The notes under the pieces were generated by a model. The model had not been told where the DNA came from. It did not search any database and was given only the letters and a program-made list of their open reading frames with translations. Shown here piece after piece: positions 25,361 to 36,910 of a DNA stretch of 64,000 nt. Position 1 is the first letter of the stretch. Each line of letters begins with the position of its first letter. Source of the stretch: Typha latifolia. Its lineage: Eukaryota > Streptophyta > Magnoliopsida > Poales > Typhaceae. Made by a program: the position numbers and the translations under genes. The stretch spans positions 1,304,501-1,368,500 of the forward strand of contig CM034104.1 in NCBI GenBank assembly GCA_019914945.1, written 5' to 3'.

Positions 25361-26745
25361 ATGACTATGCCAAAGGGTCTGATGTTAGATGGTACTAGTG
25401 ATGAATGGGAAGAGGATAATGAGAAAAAAAAGATCACAATCTTACCAACGGTTCATATGATGATTTAATGCCATGCATGATGATAATGATACTGGCATCC
25501 AACTTGAATGTGGTGTTTTTTCCCCATGAGATCGAATGATGAGTTTTGCTCTCAACCAAAAAGCCATGTAATATATGTTTGAAATTGATCGAAACCATAA
25601 TCTAATAAGAACTAACAAAATAAAATAAAAAATTTCTTCACCTCGTGAAATAAAAATAAATATATATTTAGCTAATAAATTGTCGAGAGTTGGTAGTAAT
25701 TATGCGGGGTTTATTTTGTACCAAATTTTCACGGGCCAATAAATAGCATCTTCGTCACTCGAAAAATTAGAGATTCTAGATAATTAAATTATTTTTTCTT
25801 GCTGATTATTAAAGTATATGCAATATTAGGCTATGTACTAAAGTACCTGACATATAACATGAGATATTACATTATTGTATTTGCTACGATGATTGTGTAT
25901 TTTCACTAATATGTTCATGTGCATTATTAGATGTTATTTTTTAATAATGTTGTTTTATATTATGCTTACAGGTTACCATATTAATATCTAACTAATATGA
26001 TAATAAGTTTATGATTATGAGACTATGCCGAGGTCTTCAATCTATAGTGACAAACGATTAGTCAGTTGTTCGTGTGGAGTGATGTGCAAATAATTCTATT
26101 GTTAGGGTCCATCTTTATTTTGGGTGTATTTATTTATTTTGGACGAGTAGGATGATAATCGGTGGGTCTAGTGTCAAATGTGATGAGCAGACTTATGGAT
26201 GTCGAGATAATTGACATTCGCGTGCGTCTAACTGTGCAAACTAATTTAGATTGGTGCATGCCTTATGTTATATAGGTTGATATAATAGTCATATATTCAT
26301 ATTTTTATTACGTTGGGTGTAAATGTACAAATTTTATTATGCTATATAAAATTTCTCATATATTACCATGGTAATTTATACACGAACAGGTTTAAAGCAT
26401 TTTTTTAGTGTGAATGATAATAAAGATGCTTGTATAAACTCTTGGCAAAATGCTGCAAACTCTTCTTTTGGTTCATTTATATCAGGCACAAATTAATTTT
26501 GGACCCTATATTTGTCATAGATTTGGCTGGTTTCAACTCTGCAGACTAATCTCCAGCTGTGCGGGCAGCATCTTGCAGTTGAAAGGCTTTTCTCTTTGTT
26601 GTCTTATCATCATCTGAGTTTTTAGACTCACGTTTGGTCCCTTTTGATGTCCCCTCTCCTTGCCTTCCTCACTTCCTTGGCAATATAACAATTAACAAGA
26701 CTACTCCTGCTGCTATAAGATGCTCTCTAAAATTCTGGGCCAATG

Positions 26746-26748
<3 letters not shown>

Positions 26749-26783
<35 letters not shown>
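26749..26783. repeat. (AT)n microsatellite
   Basis: About 17 uninterrupted AT dinucleotides in intergenic DNA. Confidence 0.9.
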
Positions 26784-26785
<2 letters not shown>

Positions 26786-27305
26786 AGCCTAATGCTTTCC
26801 CAGCAATCTTGCAGTGCCACAAGCATTACATTCCAATCCAAATCACTGAGTCCAAACTGACACTACACAACTCGTGTAGATCTCTCTACCAAAAACTAAA
26901 CTGTTGATAAAATTAACTTCTTTGGCTTTGTAATTTGCTAACAAAACAAAGGCTATCAAAGAGAAGATGGAGACATGTCATGGGGCCTATATGTGGATCC
27001 AAGAAGAGGATACTGTTTAAGCATGTACTAATTCATTGAAACAAGTGCACATATGCATCAAAATAGAAATCATTGCAGAATATATAGTCGACACCTGTCA
27101 TCAAAATGTTATCACGAAAATTATTTTTCTTCTTTTCGAAGTTTAAAATAAAAAAGGAAGAAAAAAGAAGAAGTATACAGTGATATGTATATACACTGAT
27201 AGGTTTCCACTCCATGTTACAAGTTTGAGCTCACTGTAGAATAACAATTTGGGGTATATATTAGAGGGAGGTAACTGGATCCCGTCGCGATGTGGTTACC
27301 GCCGG

Positions 27306-28159
27306 TCAAGGCATGTAGAGCTTGTTCCCGCACTTGCATCGCCACGCCTCGGGGTAGTACTCGGCGATCACTGGCCGGCTCGGGGGGACCGGTACGTGCA
27401 CCGGACTGCACGGGATGCAGTTACCGCACTTGGACGTGCACCGAGGAGGATACGACCCCGGCCCCGCGATTAGCTCCCGGCTCCTTCCCGCCACCCCCTG
27501 CACCACCGGGCTCAAATTAGCTGCAATCCCTACTCTGCCTCTAAAATGCGCCTCTGAATAGTAAGGAAGGCGGCGCATGCAGAGCCGGCAACCTCTGCGG
27601 CCTGGGCTAGCATGAGCCACCTTCTCACATGCTACGGTACGCCGCTTGGGCATTGTAGGAAGATATCATAAAGACATGTATACATATGTCATCATGTATG
27701 TATGAATGCGAATTACATTACACATATGCCTCGCAAATAGATAAAAGTGTATGGAAACTTGGAGAATGAGAAGGAATGAAGAGAGCACCTGAGTGTAAAA
27801 TCTCGTTCTTAAGCTTCTGATGTCTGCCAAAAGTTACAGAGGAAGTAAGTAAGTAAGTAAGTAAACAACTTCGAGTTCTATCCAAGAAGAAAGCACTTTC
27901 TTAGCATGGCACTAAGATTTGAGATGGGTTTTTCGCAAATCATCACTCTCAGCAGTCTTCAAAACCAAGAAGGAAAGCTCCACATAAAGAGGAAAAAAAA
28001 AAACAACGATTTTTGCTCACCTAAACGACCTCCCCTGGCGTCGCTGCTGGCGACCAACCTGCAAGCAGAGAAGAGGAAGACAAGAACCAAACACAAGGAA
28101 GCCACCTTTGACACGGATCCACCTTTCCTCCTCCCTCTCATCAGCTCCATGACCAGCAT
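27306..28159 (-). CDS. EPIDERMAL PATTERNING FACTOR-like secreted peptide (EPFL4/5/6 type)
   Basis: Two exons on the minus strand, 28159-28021 and 27520-27306, join in phase 1 to give a 117-aa precursor. The N-terminus (about residues 17-38, VASLCLVLVFLFSACRLVAS) is a signal peptide. After a variable pro-region comes the mature peptide, about residues 66-117, with six cysteines (74, 78, 81, 84, 108, 110). Its end is YYPEAWRCKCGNKLYMP, typical of the EPFL4/5/6 (CHALLAH) group as I know it. These peptides are ligands of ERECTA-family receptor kinases, with or without TMM, and control stem, inflorescence and stomatal patterning. The loop VHVPVPPSRPVIAE between Cys84 and Cys108 is long, as in this group. 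The second exon is GC-rich, unlike its surroundings. The exon 1 donor (TTTAG|GTGAGC) and exon 2 acceptor (TTGCAG) are convincing; an additional small exon between them cannot be excluded. Confidence 0.85.
27843..27864. repeat. (AAGT)n short tandem repeat in the EPFL intron
   Basis: Five copies of a 4-bp unit within the single intron of the EPFL gene. Confidence 0.85.
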
Positions 28160-30512
28160 TGCTCGAGCCCACTTTTGTACTAGTTAGAGAGAAACTTACC
28201 GGGAAAAGGAAAGGAACAGAGGAAGGAAGCAAAGGAGAGTTCTCGGATCTCAAGCTCTAATTCTCTCTCTTTCTTAGTTGTTTCTCCTTAGATCTCTTAC
28301 TGTAGCAAGAGGCAGATCTCAGAGGCTACCCACTTGGTCAAGACGACAAGCAGTGGCAGAGAAAGCCTTCCAAAAACTATTCCTAAACAATATCTCTGCG
28401 CTGATCCCTGTGAGAAGCAGCAGGAGAGAAGGGAAAAAGAAAAGAAAAAAAAAAATCCTTATGCTGACCTCCCTCGTCTATTCAAGTTCTCCCAGCTTTA
28501 TTTCTGCCAAAATGACGGATTTGCCACCACAGGTTGCTAGAAGACTAACAGTGGTTAAGTGTCAATCCTCCTACAATATCTACGCAACTTGGTTACAATT
28601 TTTTTTTCTCGTAAATTCTCACAAAATACCATCTTTATTTGACGTCGTGTCATGAGATATATAGTAATACTCGACCACTACGTTGCGTTGCAGTCATATC
28701 TCTCGCTTTATAACCTAAATATACATCTTTTGGGAGGATAAGAAACCGAGGATTAGTTGCGTATATCCATCCACAACTCTCCTCTTGATTAAGATCATTG
28801 TCCTAATGAAACAAATAATTTGATGGACCCTAGTTATCCATACCATAGCCTAAATAATCTCTGTGGTCCAATAGCTACTCTAAATAACCCTATGAATGAG
28901 ATGGTTTGCTTACTACTCAGTTCGATTAGGTTTGGATCCAGCAGAGGAGAGTATAAAACATTATTAACAAAATATACTGATCCAGATTGGTGGTTATGTG
29001 TGCAAAACTCTTGATAGGGTTCTTGGTTAGGAATCTCAGAGCTATTTATAATATGGTATGTATAATTTGGTAACAGCAACCCATATTAATTACAAGGTTA
29101 TTGCAATTTTGATTTCACAGATACAAGAAAAGGACGACCCATAAAATAGCATCATTCAATAACTATTATTTTATTTTATTTTATTTTTCACTTTGCTTAT
29201 AGTTTAGAAAAGAAAAAAAAATGAAGAAATAAATAAAAGGGCATTATGGATATTTTACATTTTGGGAGTAATGTAAAGAAAACATTGGTCAGTGGAGTAT
29301 GCAGAGAAGCTCAGGCATCCCAAGACCGTTTGTCTCCCCCCGCTCAACCGTCCCCTTTCCCCTTTCGTAACGCTTTTTAAGTTTTACCAAGAATATTACC
29401 ACTTGCTTAACCGTCGCCTTTTACCCCCATTTAGTAATTCTCTAAACAACATCGTCGGAGTTGCTCGTCGTCAGCGCGAAATAAGCTCCGTCGAGCCTTC
29501 TACGACCAACACGTGTGCTCGTCGCGACGACCCGGTTCCGGTTGTCGGATTCCGATAAGCAACGTTGTCATTGAAGGCCATGGATACGTCTATATCCGTG
29601 CTCCGTGGTAGAGTCACATCGATGGGTAGTATCTCATGTCGTTAGCTATTGTCAAGCACGAGATGTGCACGTGATTAGAATTTAACCGCCGGGTCTAATA
29701 TGAAAAATGCCTAGCGAATATGGGAAGTTTTAACTACTGGTCCAGACTACAATAAATAATTTTTTCAAATTTTCACTACATATAGACCTCCTAACCTAGA
29801 GAAAAATTTCACAATATTAATGAAAAATAAATATGAAATAACTATTTTACCTAACAACAATTAAACTACTACTAAAAATTAAGTACATGAGGTAATAAAA
29901 GAAATTGTGTGGATTAATATGTTGCATAGTGAGTGATATATAAAGTGGGATAATAGGGAGGGAAAGGAGGTGAGATGGGCAATTGGGCATGCATTAAATT
30001 AGGGTGGGGGGGTCAGAGGGGCATGTGCTCGGAATACGTAAATAATTGGCACTTTTCTTAGAGTATATCAAAGCTGACCACTATAAGCATCCGAGCTTGA
30101 TTCCTATTACTATCAGGCCATTTAGTCTTAGAGGAGACTATTCGTTGGGTTACTTAATTAGAGGAGGTAAGCTAGACAATTAGCAGCTCATCTTTTTAAT
30201 AAAAGTTAAAATCCTAATAGAAAAAGAACCTCCTCCTCGTGGTAATTAATGGTAAATCAACGAGATTGGCCTCGTGTAAACAAGCCTATCAATCCCGACC
30301 GGTACGGTCAACTGTCTCTGGAGCCCATGCAGCGCACGTGTCGACTGCATCCAAACTCGTACGCAAGACTGACCAGGATCTTGGTGAGGTGGGTCCATCC
30401 ATGATCCATCTCTCTCTGTTGACGTGGAAGCCAGATCCATCATTTATGTGGTTTGGTACTATGTTCTTTGCCATTAGCTGTCATTTTACTTGTATCCAAG
30501 TCTTATTAGGAT

Positions 30513-30546
<34 letters not shown>

Positions 30547-31409
30547 TAAGAGGATAATATTTCATTACCTCAAGCAAGAAGGGAATAAAAATATCTTCTA
30601 ATTGTAGTATGATCCAATAATTATATATATTATTTTATTTTGTGTTAATGAGAGCATATAGTTACCACTTACCACTTACCACCTCCTAAAATTAGAACCG
30701 CAGAGGAAAAGATTTCACCCCCGTGAGAGCGACTCCATTCCAGATGGAAGCATCTCTTTCAAACCCATCGCCTTCCTGTATATATTCTTCCCCCTTCCCC
30801 CTTTCTCCTCTGCTTCTCTCTTTTCTTCTTTCGTGAACAAACGTTAGCTCTCCATGAATGGTACTGCAAGGAATTGAAAGAAGAACAACAAAAGAGGCTC
30901 TCTCTTTTTCTCTCTCTCTCTCTCTCTTCCCTTCTCCCATTTCCTCTGCCTAAAGTCTCGGATCACACACAACCGTGGAGGCGTGGCGTTGGTTTAAGGC
31001 AAATGGGAAAGAGGCCAAGATAGGTATGTGTGGGTGGGTCTATAACTCTTTGTTCTCTACCTCTTGTTCGCATACTCACTTTGGAACCTCATCCTTTATT
31101 CTTCTTCTTTGTGTCTTTAATTTGAAGTCCAAGTACTGTTGAATCACAAGTGACCATGTCATTCCCCCCCCCCCCCTTTTATTATTATTTTTCTTTTGAA
31201 AGTATATTTAATAAAAAGAAAACTATTTGCAATTGCAGTTGAAGTCTTTCATGTTGCCTTTGTGTTTATTGCACGTCCAATTTGGAAACCATAATAATGC
31301 CTTCAAAAGTTTGGGTTTAGTAACCTGGATGGGTTTGTGGGAATTCAAAGAGACATCCATCCTTCCAAAAGGGCTGGGGTGTAGAAATATGAGATTGTCA
31401 ACTCATTCC

Positions 31410-31709
31410 TAGGGATAAAAAATGGGTCAGATTATATCTGCCCCGATTTGATAGTCTATGTGACTACGAATATAAGTTAAATTATTATGTTCGAATTAAT
31501 ATCTGTATATAAAATAGTGATCTAAATGACCTTTTTATGCTTTAATATAAATATCTAATATATATATTTTATGATTATCTATAAATTTTAATAATCATAT
31601 AATAAGTTTTTGTAGATTGAGAAAATGAATACTAATCTAATATTTGTCACGTTATATATAGTTACACTAAGCGGATATAGTAAATTATCTAATCCATTTT
31701 TCACCCCTA
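31410..31709. mobile_element. Candidate 300-bp MITE
   Basis: The left end reads TAGGGATAAAAAATGGGTCAG. The right end, reverse-complemented, reads TAGGGGTGAAAAATGGATTAG, an imperfect terminal inverted repeat of over 20 bp. The interior is AT-rich and non-coding. A clear target duplication was not seen. Confidence 0.6.
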
Positions 31710-32180
31710 CTCCTCCAAATAAAATTGAAGTAACTTTGCTATTGTCCTATTCAAATAGCCACATCTACATAATTTGACCAAACAGTAAACAAGAGCATAT
31801 TCAAATTAATATCCGTATATCATTTAGTTTAAAATTATTATAAAATAACGGTCTAAAAAATCTTTCTATGCTTTAATATAAATGCCTAATTTACTTTTCA
31901 TTTATCAATTTTTTTATATTTTAGTAATTATATAATAATTTTTTATAGATTCATAAAATGAATACTAATCTGATATCCGATCATTATATATAATTATACT
32001 TAGCAGATATGGTAAATTTTTATCACAATTCGGTACATTTTTTAACACCTACTATTCTATCCCACTCTTCATCAGATGACGTATTGTATGAGATTTGAAG
32101 TCAATCGTGGCGACTTTGCTATTCTCTTATTCAAAAGGCACATCTATATAATTTCATCAACAGTAAACAAGAGCATGTTC
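31491..32180 (+). repeat. Tandem duplication of about 310-380 bp upstream of a peptide gene
   Basis: Copy A (31491-31800) and copy B (31801-32180) are aligned throughout: CTTTAATATAAAT, AAAATGAATACTAATCT, ACTTTGCTATT, and CAGTAAACAAGAGCAT at both ends. Copy A includes most of the candidate MITE plus its right flank. Copy B ends 13 bp before the ATG at 32194. Confidence 0.85.
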
Positions 32181-32193
32181 TTCCGATCACACA

Positions 32194-32596
32194 ATGAGAA
32201 AGAAAATTTCATTTATCCCCTTCTTCTTCGTGATCTTCCTATTGCTCGCACCGCAGAATCTCCACTTTAGACTTCTGGCGGAGGCATCGATCGGCGAAAA
32301 CATTGTAAAACGTATGACCTTCTTCTTTAATCTCTGTTAATTTCTCTCTTTATATTTTCCACCGTGTTGAATCAAATGAGATTATTCACATTGAGATAGA
32401 GAGTCTAATGATCGATCCTTTATGTTATATATATATTTTTTTTTGAAAAGGTGAGATTTTATATCTTCCCTCCTCCACCTCAGGGAAGAATGATATAAAT
32501 TTTGCAAGAAGAGGTGTTATTTTGAGAGGTGGAAGTCCCGCTCCACCTTCTCCTACAGCTAATCCATCAAGGGGTCCAATTACTCCCCCGCCATGA
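32194..32596 (+). CDS. Putative secreted peptide precursor, Pro-rich C-terminus, unassigned
   Basis: Two exons, 32194-32311 and 32484-32596, join in phase 1 (AAAAC|GTATGA donor, CCTCAG acceptor) to give 76 aa. Residues 6-20 are strongly hydrophobic after a basic start (MRKK), a typical signal peptide. The mid-section is basic, with possible processing sites at KR and RR. The C-terminus, residues 55-76, is Gly/Ser/Pro-rich and ends ANPSRGPITPPP. This arrangement is that of small post-translationally modified peptide hormones. The segment P-T-A-N-P-x3-P-x2-P-P resembles the C-terminal part of PSY peptides, but the Asp-Tyr needed for sulfation in PSY is absent. I do not assign a family. A two-exon frame in phase with a clean signal peptide argues for a real gene; there is no transcript support. 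Confidence 0.6.
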
Positions 32597-34489
32597 GCTC
32601 ATACTGAAGATTTCTGCAAACAAGATGTACTTGCCCTCCATGCCATCAACTATTACTTCAACATATGCTTATAATCTCTCGTGTTTCTACTACCAACCTG
32701 CAAACTTACCCATTTCTGATTTGGGATTACAACAACCCTTGTAAACTCTACAGCAAGTGAATAACAATACAGTATCAGAAAACAAGTCTCTCTCTCTCTC
32801 TCTCTCTCTCTCTTTAAAGTTAGCTCCTCTGATACAAACTTATTGTCCATAATATTCCATGGTAGAGTTGATGATGGTAGGTGTATGTATGCTAGCATCA
32901 CTGTGACTAGATACATCTGCTAATTAAGTTGGGAGGAGCCCAAGTTGCTATCTTGAAGTGGCCATACTGTTAAGCTTTCTCCATCACCAAACTATTCTGG
33001 AGGACAAGACGAGATCAATCGAGATTGGTTGCCATTTAGAAGAAAACATTGGGAGACCCACTAACAACATCAGTGGCGTATCCAGAGTTTTTTAGAAAAA
33101 GAGTAAGTTGCAATACTTTATAAAACTAAAATCTTGACCGACACAATTATAATTTATAAAAGATATTAATTTATGTTGGATAGAACCATCAAATAGAAAA
33201 TATATCCAACTTCTACCTTTCAATGTATTTGAAATTTATACTTGGTACTTTTAATACATCTCATTTAAGAGTATATGGGGTATTAGAAAACTTTCATTAG
33301 TACCATTCGGAACGCAGAGAAATAGAGAGATATTTTGAACAAGCACCATAAACAGGCTTAAAAGTATAAAAAATTTATGAACCAGTCCGAGTAGATGTGC
33401 AATAAATACAAAGCCCAAATTGGAGCAATAGGCCCCATGCTCACATAAACAGCTGGCCATTAATAAAAGCCCAAATTGCGGCGTGAGCTTCTTCGACCCA
33501 CCACTTTAGATATTCTATGTTGGTTTTTGCCAATTACTCCATTTCTCCATACCTAGATCATGACAAGAAATATGTGCATATAATATACTACTCTACATTA
33601 ATTTTCCTAAATTAAAAAGGTTATTCTCACCGTAATCCCTCTTTTAAGTTGCATAATCTCTATATAACATAATTACTATGATGTTGTTGGTTAGGGAGTC
33701 CGAATCTTGGGGTCCTTAATTGAAGGTGGGAGTGAAATTGGGATCTCCCCAAATTTAGGTCGGTGGAATTGAAAGGGATGAAAAATGATTGCTTAGCAAT
33801 AAGGCGCAACTGACGGAGAAATGCCATTGAATGCGACAACCATTAGAGCTCTTCGTATCAATTTTTTATTTCTTTCTTTCTTTTTGGTCTCTTTGAATTG
33901 AGAAAGTTGGAGTAGCAGCAGCTAGCTATTGTTCTCTTTTAACAGCTAATTATGACTTCAAAATGAAAGATGAGGGTTCTACACTTGGACGAAATCCGAT
34001 TCGATTCGAGTTTAGATTTGTTTATATACATTTAAACGTTTTCAAGGTAATTATGTGAAGGTCAAATAGTTAGACTCAGGTTGGGCTGGCTGGCTTATCG
34101 CATCTCACGTCTACTCTTGAATTTCACCATCAATATTACGTGGAAAATTAGAGCTACGTTTGCAATGTCAAACCGCCAAATAAAAGTATAACAAACCATC
34201 TTAAATCACCCACGTGGTCAAAACTCTACAACTCACCCAATTGGATTGGAGAAAAAGTCACCTTACAAAGTATTAGTCAAACTAGTTGCAAACAACCAAG
34301 CTTCGATGAAGCGACTCTATGATCAGAACTAGTTATCCTCCGACCCTCGTATCTCTTAATAGGAATAAACTACTCGTTCGGCATTGTTCTGGGAGACGGA
34401 GTCCTAATCCATCATGTATGAATTGGCCTGGCCTTACATTTGGCTTGTTCGTTTGGGTGACTCATTAATTGATACCAAGTAATCAAATA

Positions 34490-34531
<42 letters not shown>

Positions 34532-34897
34532 TTCCTTCCATTCTTTATATTATATTTTATTTACTACTTATCTGTTTGATTTTGCCAGCCGAACGTTCCA
34601 TCATCTGAGACCGGAAAGCAACGAAGTAATCAAACTGAAGTAATCTCATCCTCACTCTCGAATTCTAATCCAACGGCTGGTGTTAAATGTCAGTACATTC
34701 TAGGCCTTTTCCTCTTGACAGGGTCGAGTGGGGATAATTATTCTTTAATCCAGGAATTGGATATTTTATCCCGGGCGGGGCGATTCTTCCAAGCTCCAAC
34801 CTTATTCCAGTTATCTTCCAGCTCACACACCTCACACGCTTATCTAGTCGTATAAATAAACGTTCCGTATTCTCCTCAACCTTCCCTTGGTAAAGAA
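32597..34897. other. Intergenic region upstream of the U-box gene
   Basis: It has a CT microsatellite at about 32789-32814, a segment starting CAGTGGCGTATCCAGAG (33072-33088) that resembles plant transposon ends, and a TA plus T-run near 34495-34530. The U-box promoter lies before 34898. No gene was seen. Confidence 0.4.
34851..34860 (+). promoter_or_regulatory. TATA box of the U-box gene
   Basis: TATAAATAAA lies 38 bp before the ATG at 34898. At usual spacing this leaves a very short 5' UTR, about 10-20 nt. Confidence 0.55.
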
Positions 34898-36910
34898 ATG
34901 GCGATATCCGCTTCCTCTTCTTCTTCCACGTTGCCTTCTCCTCTTCCTTCTCCTTCTGACCATGGCGTCCTCCGGTCTCTGCTCCGCCTCTCCCGCGAGA
35001 TCTCCATCTCCGATGCCTCGAGATCTGCGCCGCATCACCAGATCTGTTCCTCCATTGCTCGGCGATCCAAGCTCCTCGCCGTCGTCTTCGAGGAGCTCCT
35101 CCGCGACGGCGCCGGTGACCTCCCCCGCTCCGCCTCCCTCTGCCTTCGCGAGATCCTCCTCGCCCTCCAGCGATTCAAGTCCCTCCTCGCCGATCTCTCC
35201 GCGCGCAGCCGCATGCTCCTCCTCCTCCAGGCGGACACCGTCGCCGCTGGGTTCCACGAGCTTAATCTCGATCTCGCAACCCTCCTCGACATTATCCCCA
35301 TCGATGACCTCGATCTCAGCGACGACGTGAAGGATCTCGTCCGCCTCGCCCGCCGCCAGAGCCGGAGATCGTCTCCGATCGCGGATCCGGCCGAGGAGGA
35401 ATTGAGATCCGAGGTTCTGGATCTGATCCGCGAGATAGAGAGAGAGATCGTCCCCGAAAGATCGAGGCTGGAGGCGATCTTTGAGAAGCTAGGGTTAGAC
35501 GATTCCCGCAGCTGCCGCGACGAGATCGAGTGCTTAGAGCGCGAGATCGGCGATCGCGTCGCCGAGAAATGGACAGCCGCCATGATCGCCCTCGTCGGCC
35601 TCGTCCGCTATGCCAAGTGCGTGCTCTACGGTGCATCGACGCCGAGGTCGGAGTCCTCTGCGGGGAAACTCCCCTTCTCGGATTTGGATCCGGCGGCTCC
35701 GGTGGACTTCCGGTGCCCGATCTCGCTGGATCTGATGCTTGACCCCGTCGTCGTGGCAACAGGGCAGACGTACGATCGCGAATCCATCACCCGCTGGCTC
35801 GGCTCCGGCCACGCCACGTGTCCCAAGACGGGCCAAGCCCTCGCCCACCAGGACCTCGTCCCAAACAAAGCCCTCAAGAACCTTATCTGCCAATGGTGCC
35901 GCGAGAACAGCGTTCCCTACGAGGGGGCGGAGCCCATCAACGGCGATCCCAACGCCGTTAAGGCGAACAAGGCGGCGCTCGAGGCAGCGAGGATGACGGC
36001 ATCGTTCCTCGTGCAAAAACTCTCCGACTCGCCGTCGACGGAGACGGCGAACCGGGTGGTCCACGAGCTTCGTCAATTGGCAAAATCCGCATCCGACAAC
36101 CGCGCCTTCGTCGCCGAAGCTGGCGCAGTTCCGTTGCTCGTCCCTCTCCTATACTCCACGGATGCCAATCTCCAGCTCAATGCCGTAACGGCGCTGCTCA
36201 ACCTCTCCATCCTCGAAGCCAACAAGAAGCGCATCATGCACGCGGACGGCGGGGTCGACGCCCTCGTGCACGTAATGTCCTCTGGCGCCACGTGGAGGGC
36301 GAAGGAGAACGCCGCGGCGGCGGTCCTGAGCCTGTCCTCCGTCCACTCGTACCGGAGGAGGCTGGGCCGGAAGCCACGTGTCATCGCGCAACTGGTGGTG
36401 TTAGTGAGGACGGGGCCCACGAGCACGAGGAAGGACGCGCTCGCCGCGATCCTTGGCCTCGCCGGGGAGAGGGAGAACATAGAGAGGTTGGTCGAAGGGG
36501 GCGTAGTAGATGCGGCGGTGGCTGCGGCGGCGGATGCTGATGTGGCGGAGGAGGCGGTGGCGGTGATAGCGGCGGTGGCGAAGAGGGGCGGCGCGGAGGC
36601 GGTGGCGGCGGCGGATGGGGCTGTGGCGAGGCTAATCGGGGTGATGAGGAGGGGGGCGGAGTGGGCGAGGGAGAGGGCAGCGGCGGCTCTGGTGATAATT
36701 TGCCGACGGACGGAGGCTACGGCTGCGGTGGCCGAGGTGGCAGCGGCACCTGGGATAGAGTGGGTTATATGGGAGTTAATGCAGACGGGTTCGGAGAGAG
36801 GGCGGAGGAAGGCAGCGGCGCTCGGAAGGATCTGTCGGAGATGGGTGGAGGCTGATAGAAGGGCAGGGCTATCCGCCGTCACTGTCTCGTCGTCGACAGC
36901 GGTGGCGTAG
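34898..36910 (+). CDS. U-box/ARM-repeat E3 ubiquitin ligase (PUB16/17-like)
   Basis: A single intronless frame of 670 aa. Residues 20-240 form the plant U-box N-terminal helical domain. The U-box is at about 269-342, starting DFRCPISLDLMLDPVVVATG and including the ATCPKTGQAL segment and VPNKALKNLICQWC. ARM repeats follow from about 365 to 650 (for example PLLVPLLYSTDANLQLNAVT, ALLNLSILEANKKRIM). The last third is very Ala-rich because of GCG codons. U-box ligases transfer ubiquitin from an E2 to substrates held by the ARM repeats. Close relatives such as PUB17/ACRE276 act in immunity and cell-death control, but substrate and exact orthology are not visible here. Length fits PUB16-type proteins as I recall (about 670). 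GC content is far above the surroundings, as often in monocot intronless genes. The conserved Pro-Ile and Trp300 of the U-box are intact. Confidence 0.92.
   Translation: MAISASSSSSTLPSPLPSPSDHGVLRSLLRLSREISISDASRSAPHHQICSSIARRSKLLAVVFEELLRDGAGDLPRSASLCLREILLALQRFKSLLADLSARSRMLLLLQADTVAAGFHELNLDLATLLDIIPIDDLDLSDDVKDLVRLARRQSRRSSPIADPAEEELRSEVLDLIREIEREIVPERSRLEAIFEKLGLDDSRSCRDEIECLEREIGDRVAEKWTAAMIALVGLVRYAKCVLYGASTPRSESSAGKLPFSDLDPAAPVDFRCPISLDLMLDPVVVATGQTYDRESITRWLGSGHATCPKTGQALAHQDLVPNKALKNLICQWCRENSVPYEGAEPINGDPNAVKANKAALEAARMTASFLVQKLSDSPSTETANRVVHELRQLAKSASDNRAFVAEAGAVPLLVPLLYSTDANLQLNAVTALLNLSILEANKKRIMHADGGVDALVHVMSSGATWRAKENAAAAVLSLSSVHSYRRRLGRKPRVIAQLVVLVRTGPTSTRKDALAAILGLAGERENIERLVEGGVVDAAVAAAADADVAEEAVAVIAAVAKRGGAEAVAAADGAVARLIGVMRRGAEWARERAAAALVIICRRTEATAAVAEVAAAPGIEWVIWELMQTGSERGRRKAAALGRICRRWVEADRRAGLSAVTVSSSTAVA

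Larger units (their letters stand above)
23860..27305. other. Repeat-rich intergenic region
   Basis: About 3.4 kb of AT-rich DNA without a supported gene. It has a duplicated segment (24473-24560 and 25235-25360), a candidate palindromic MITE (about 24585-24990) and a TA repeat (26749-26783). The end nearest 27305 contains the 3' UTR of the EPFL gene (-). Confidence 0.5.
28160..32193. other. Long intergenic region with promoters and a leader-like segment
   Basis: It starts with the EPFL promoter and 5' UTR (-). Open frames at 28278-28655, 29292-29558 and 30239-30601 have no recognisable features. Around 30760-31025 the sequence is CT-rich (CT repeat near 30899-30928) and ends in AAGATAG|GTATGT, like the leader exon of a transcript. 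From 31410 to 32180 there is a candidate MITE and a tandem duplication. Confidence 0.4.

Noticed and set aside
28278..28655. 125-codon frame on the plus strand
   Set aside because: It lies in the divergent promoter/leader of the EPFL gene, has low complexity (Lys/Arg run) and no family motif.
29292..29558. 88-codon frame on the plus strand
   Set aside because: Moderately GC-rich, but no signal peptide, domain or splice partner is visible.
33072..33500. Segment starting CAGTGGCGTATCCAGAG like a transposon end
   Set aside because: No matching opposite end or target duplication was found.
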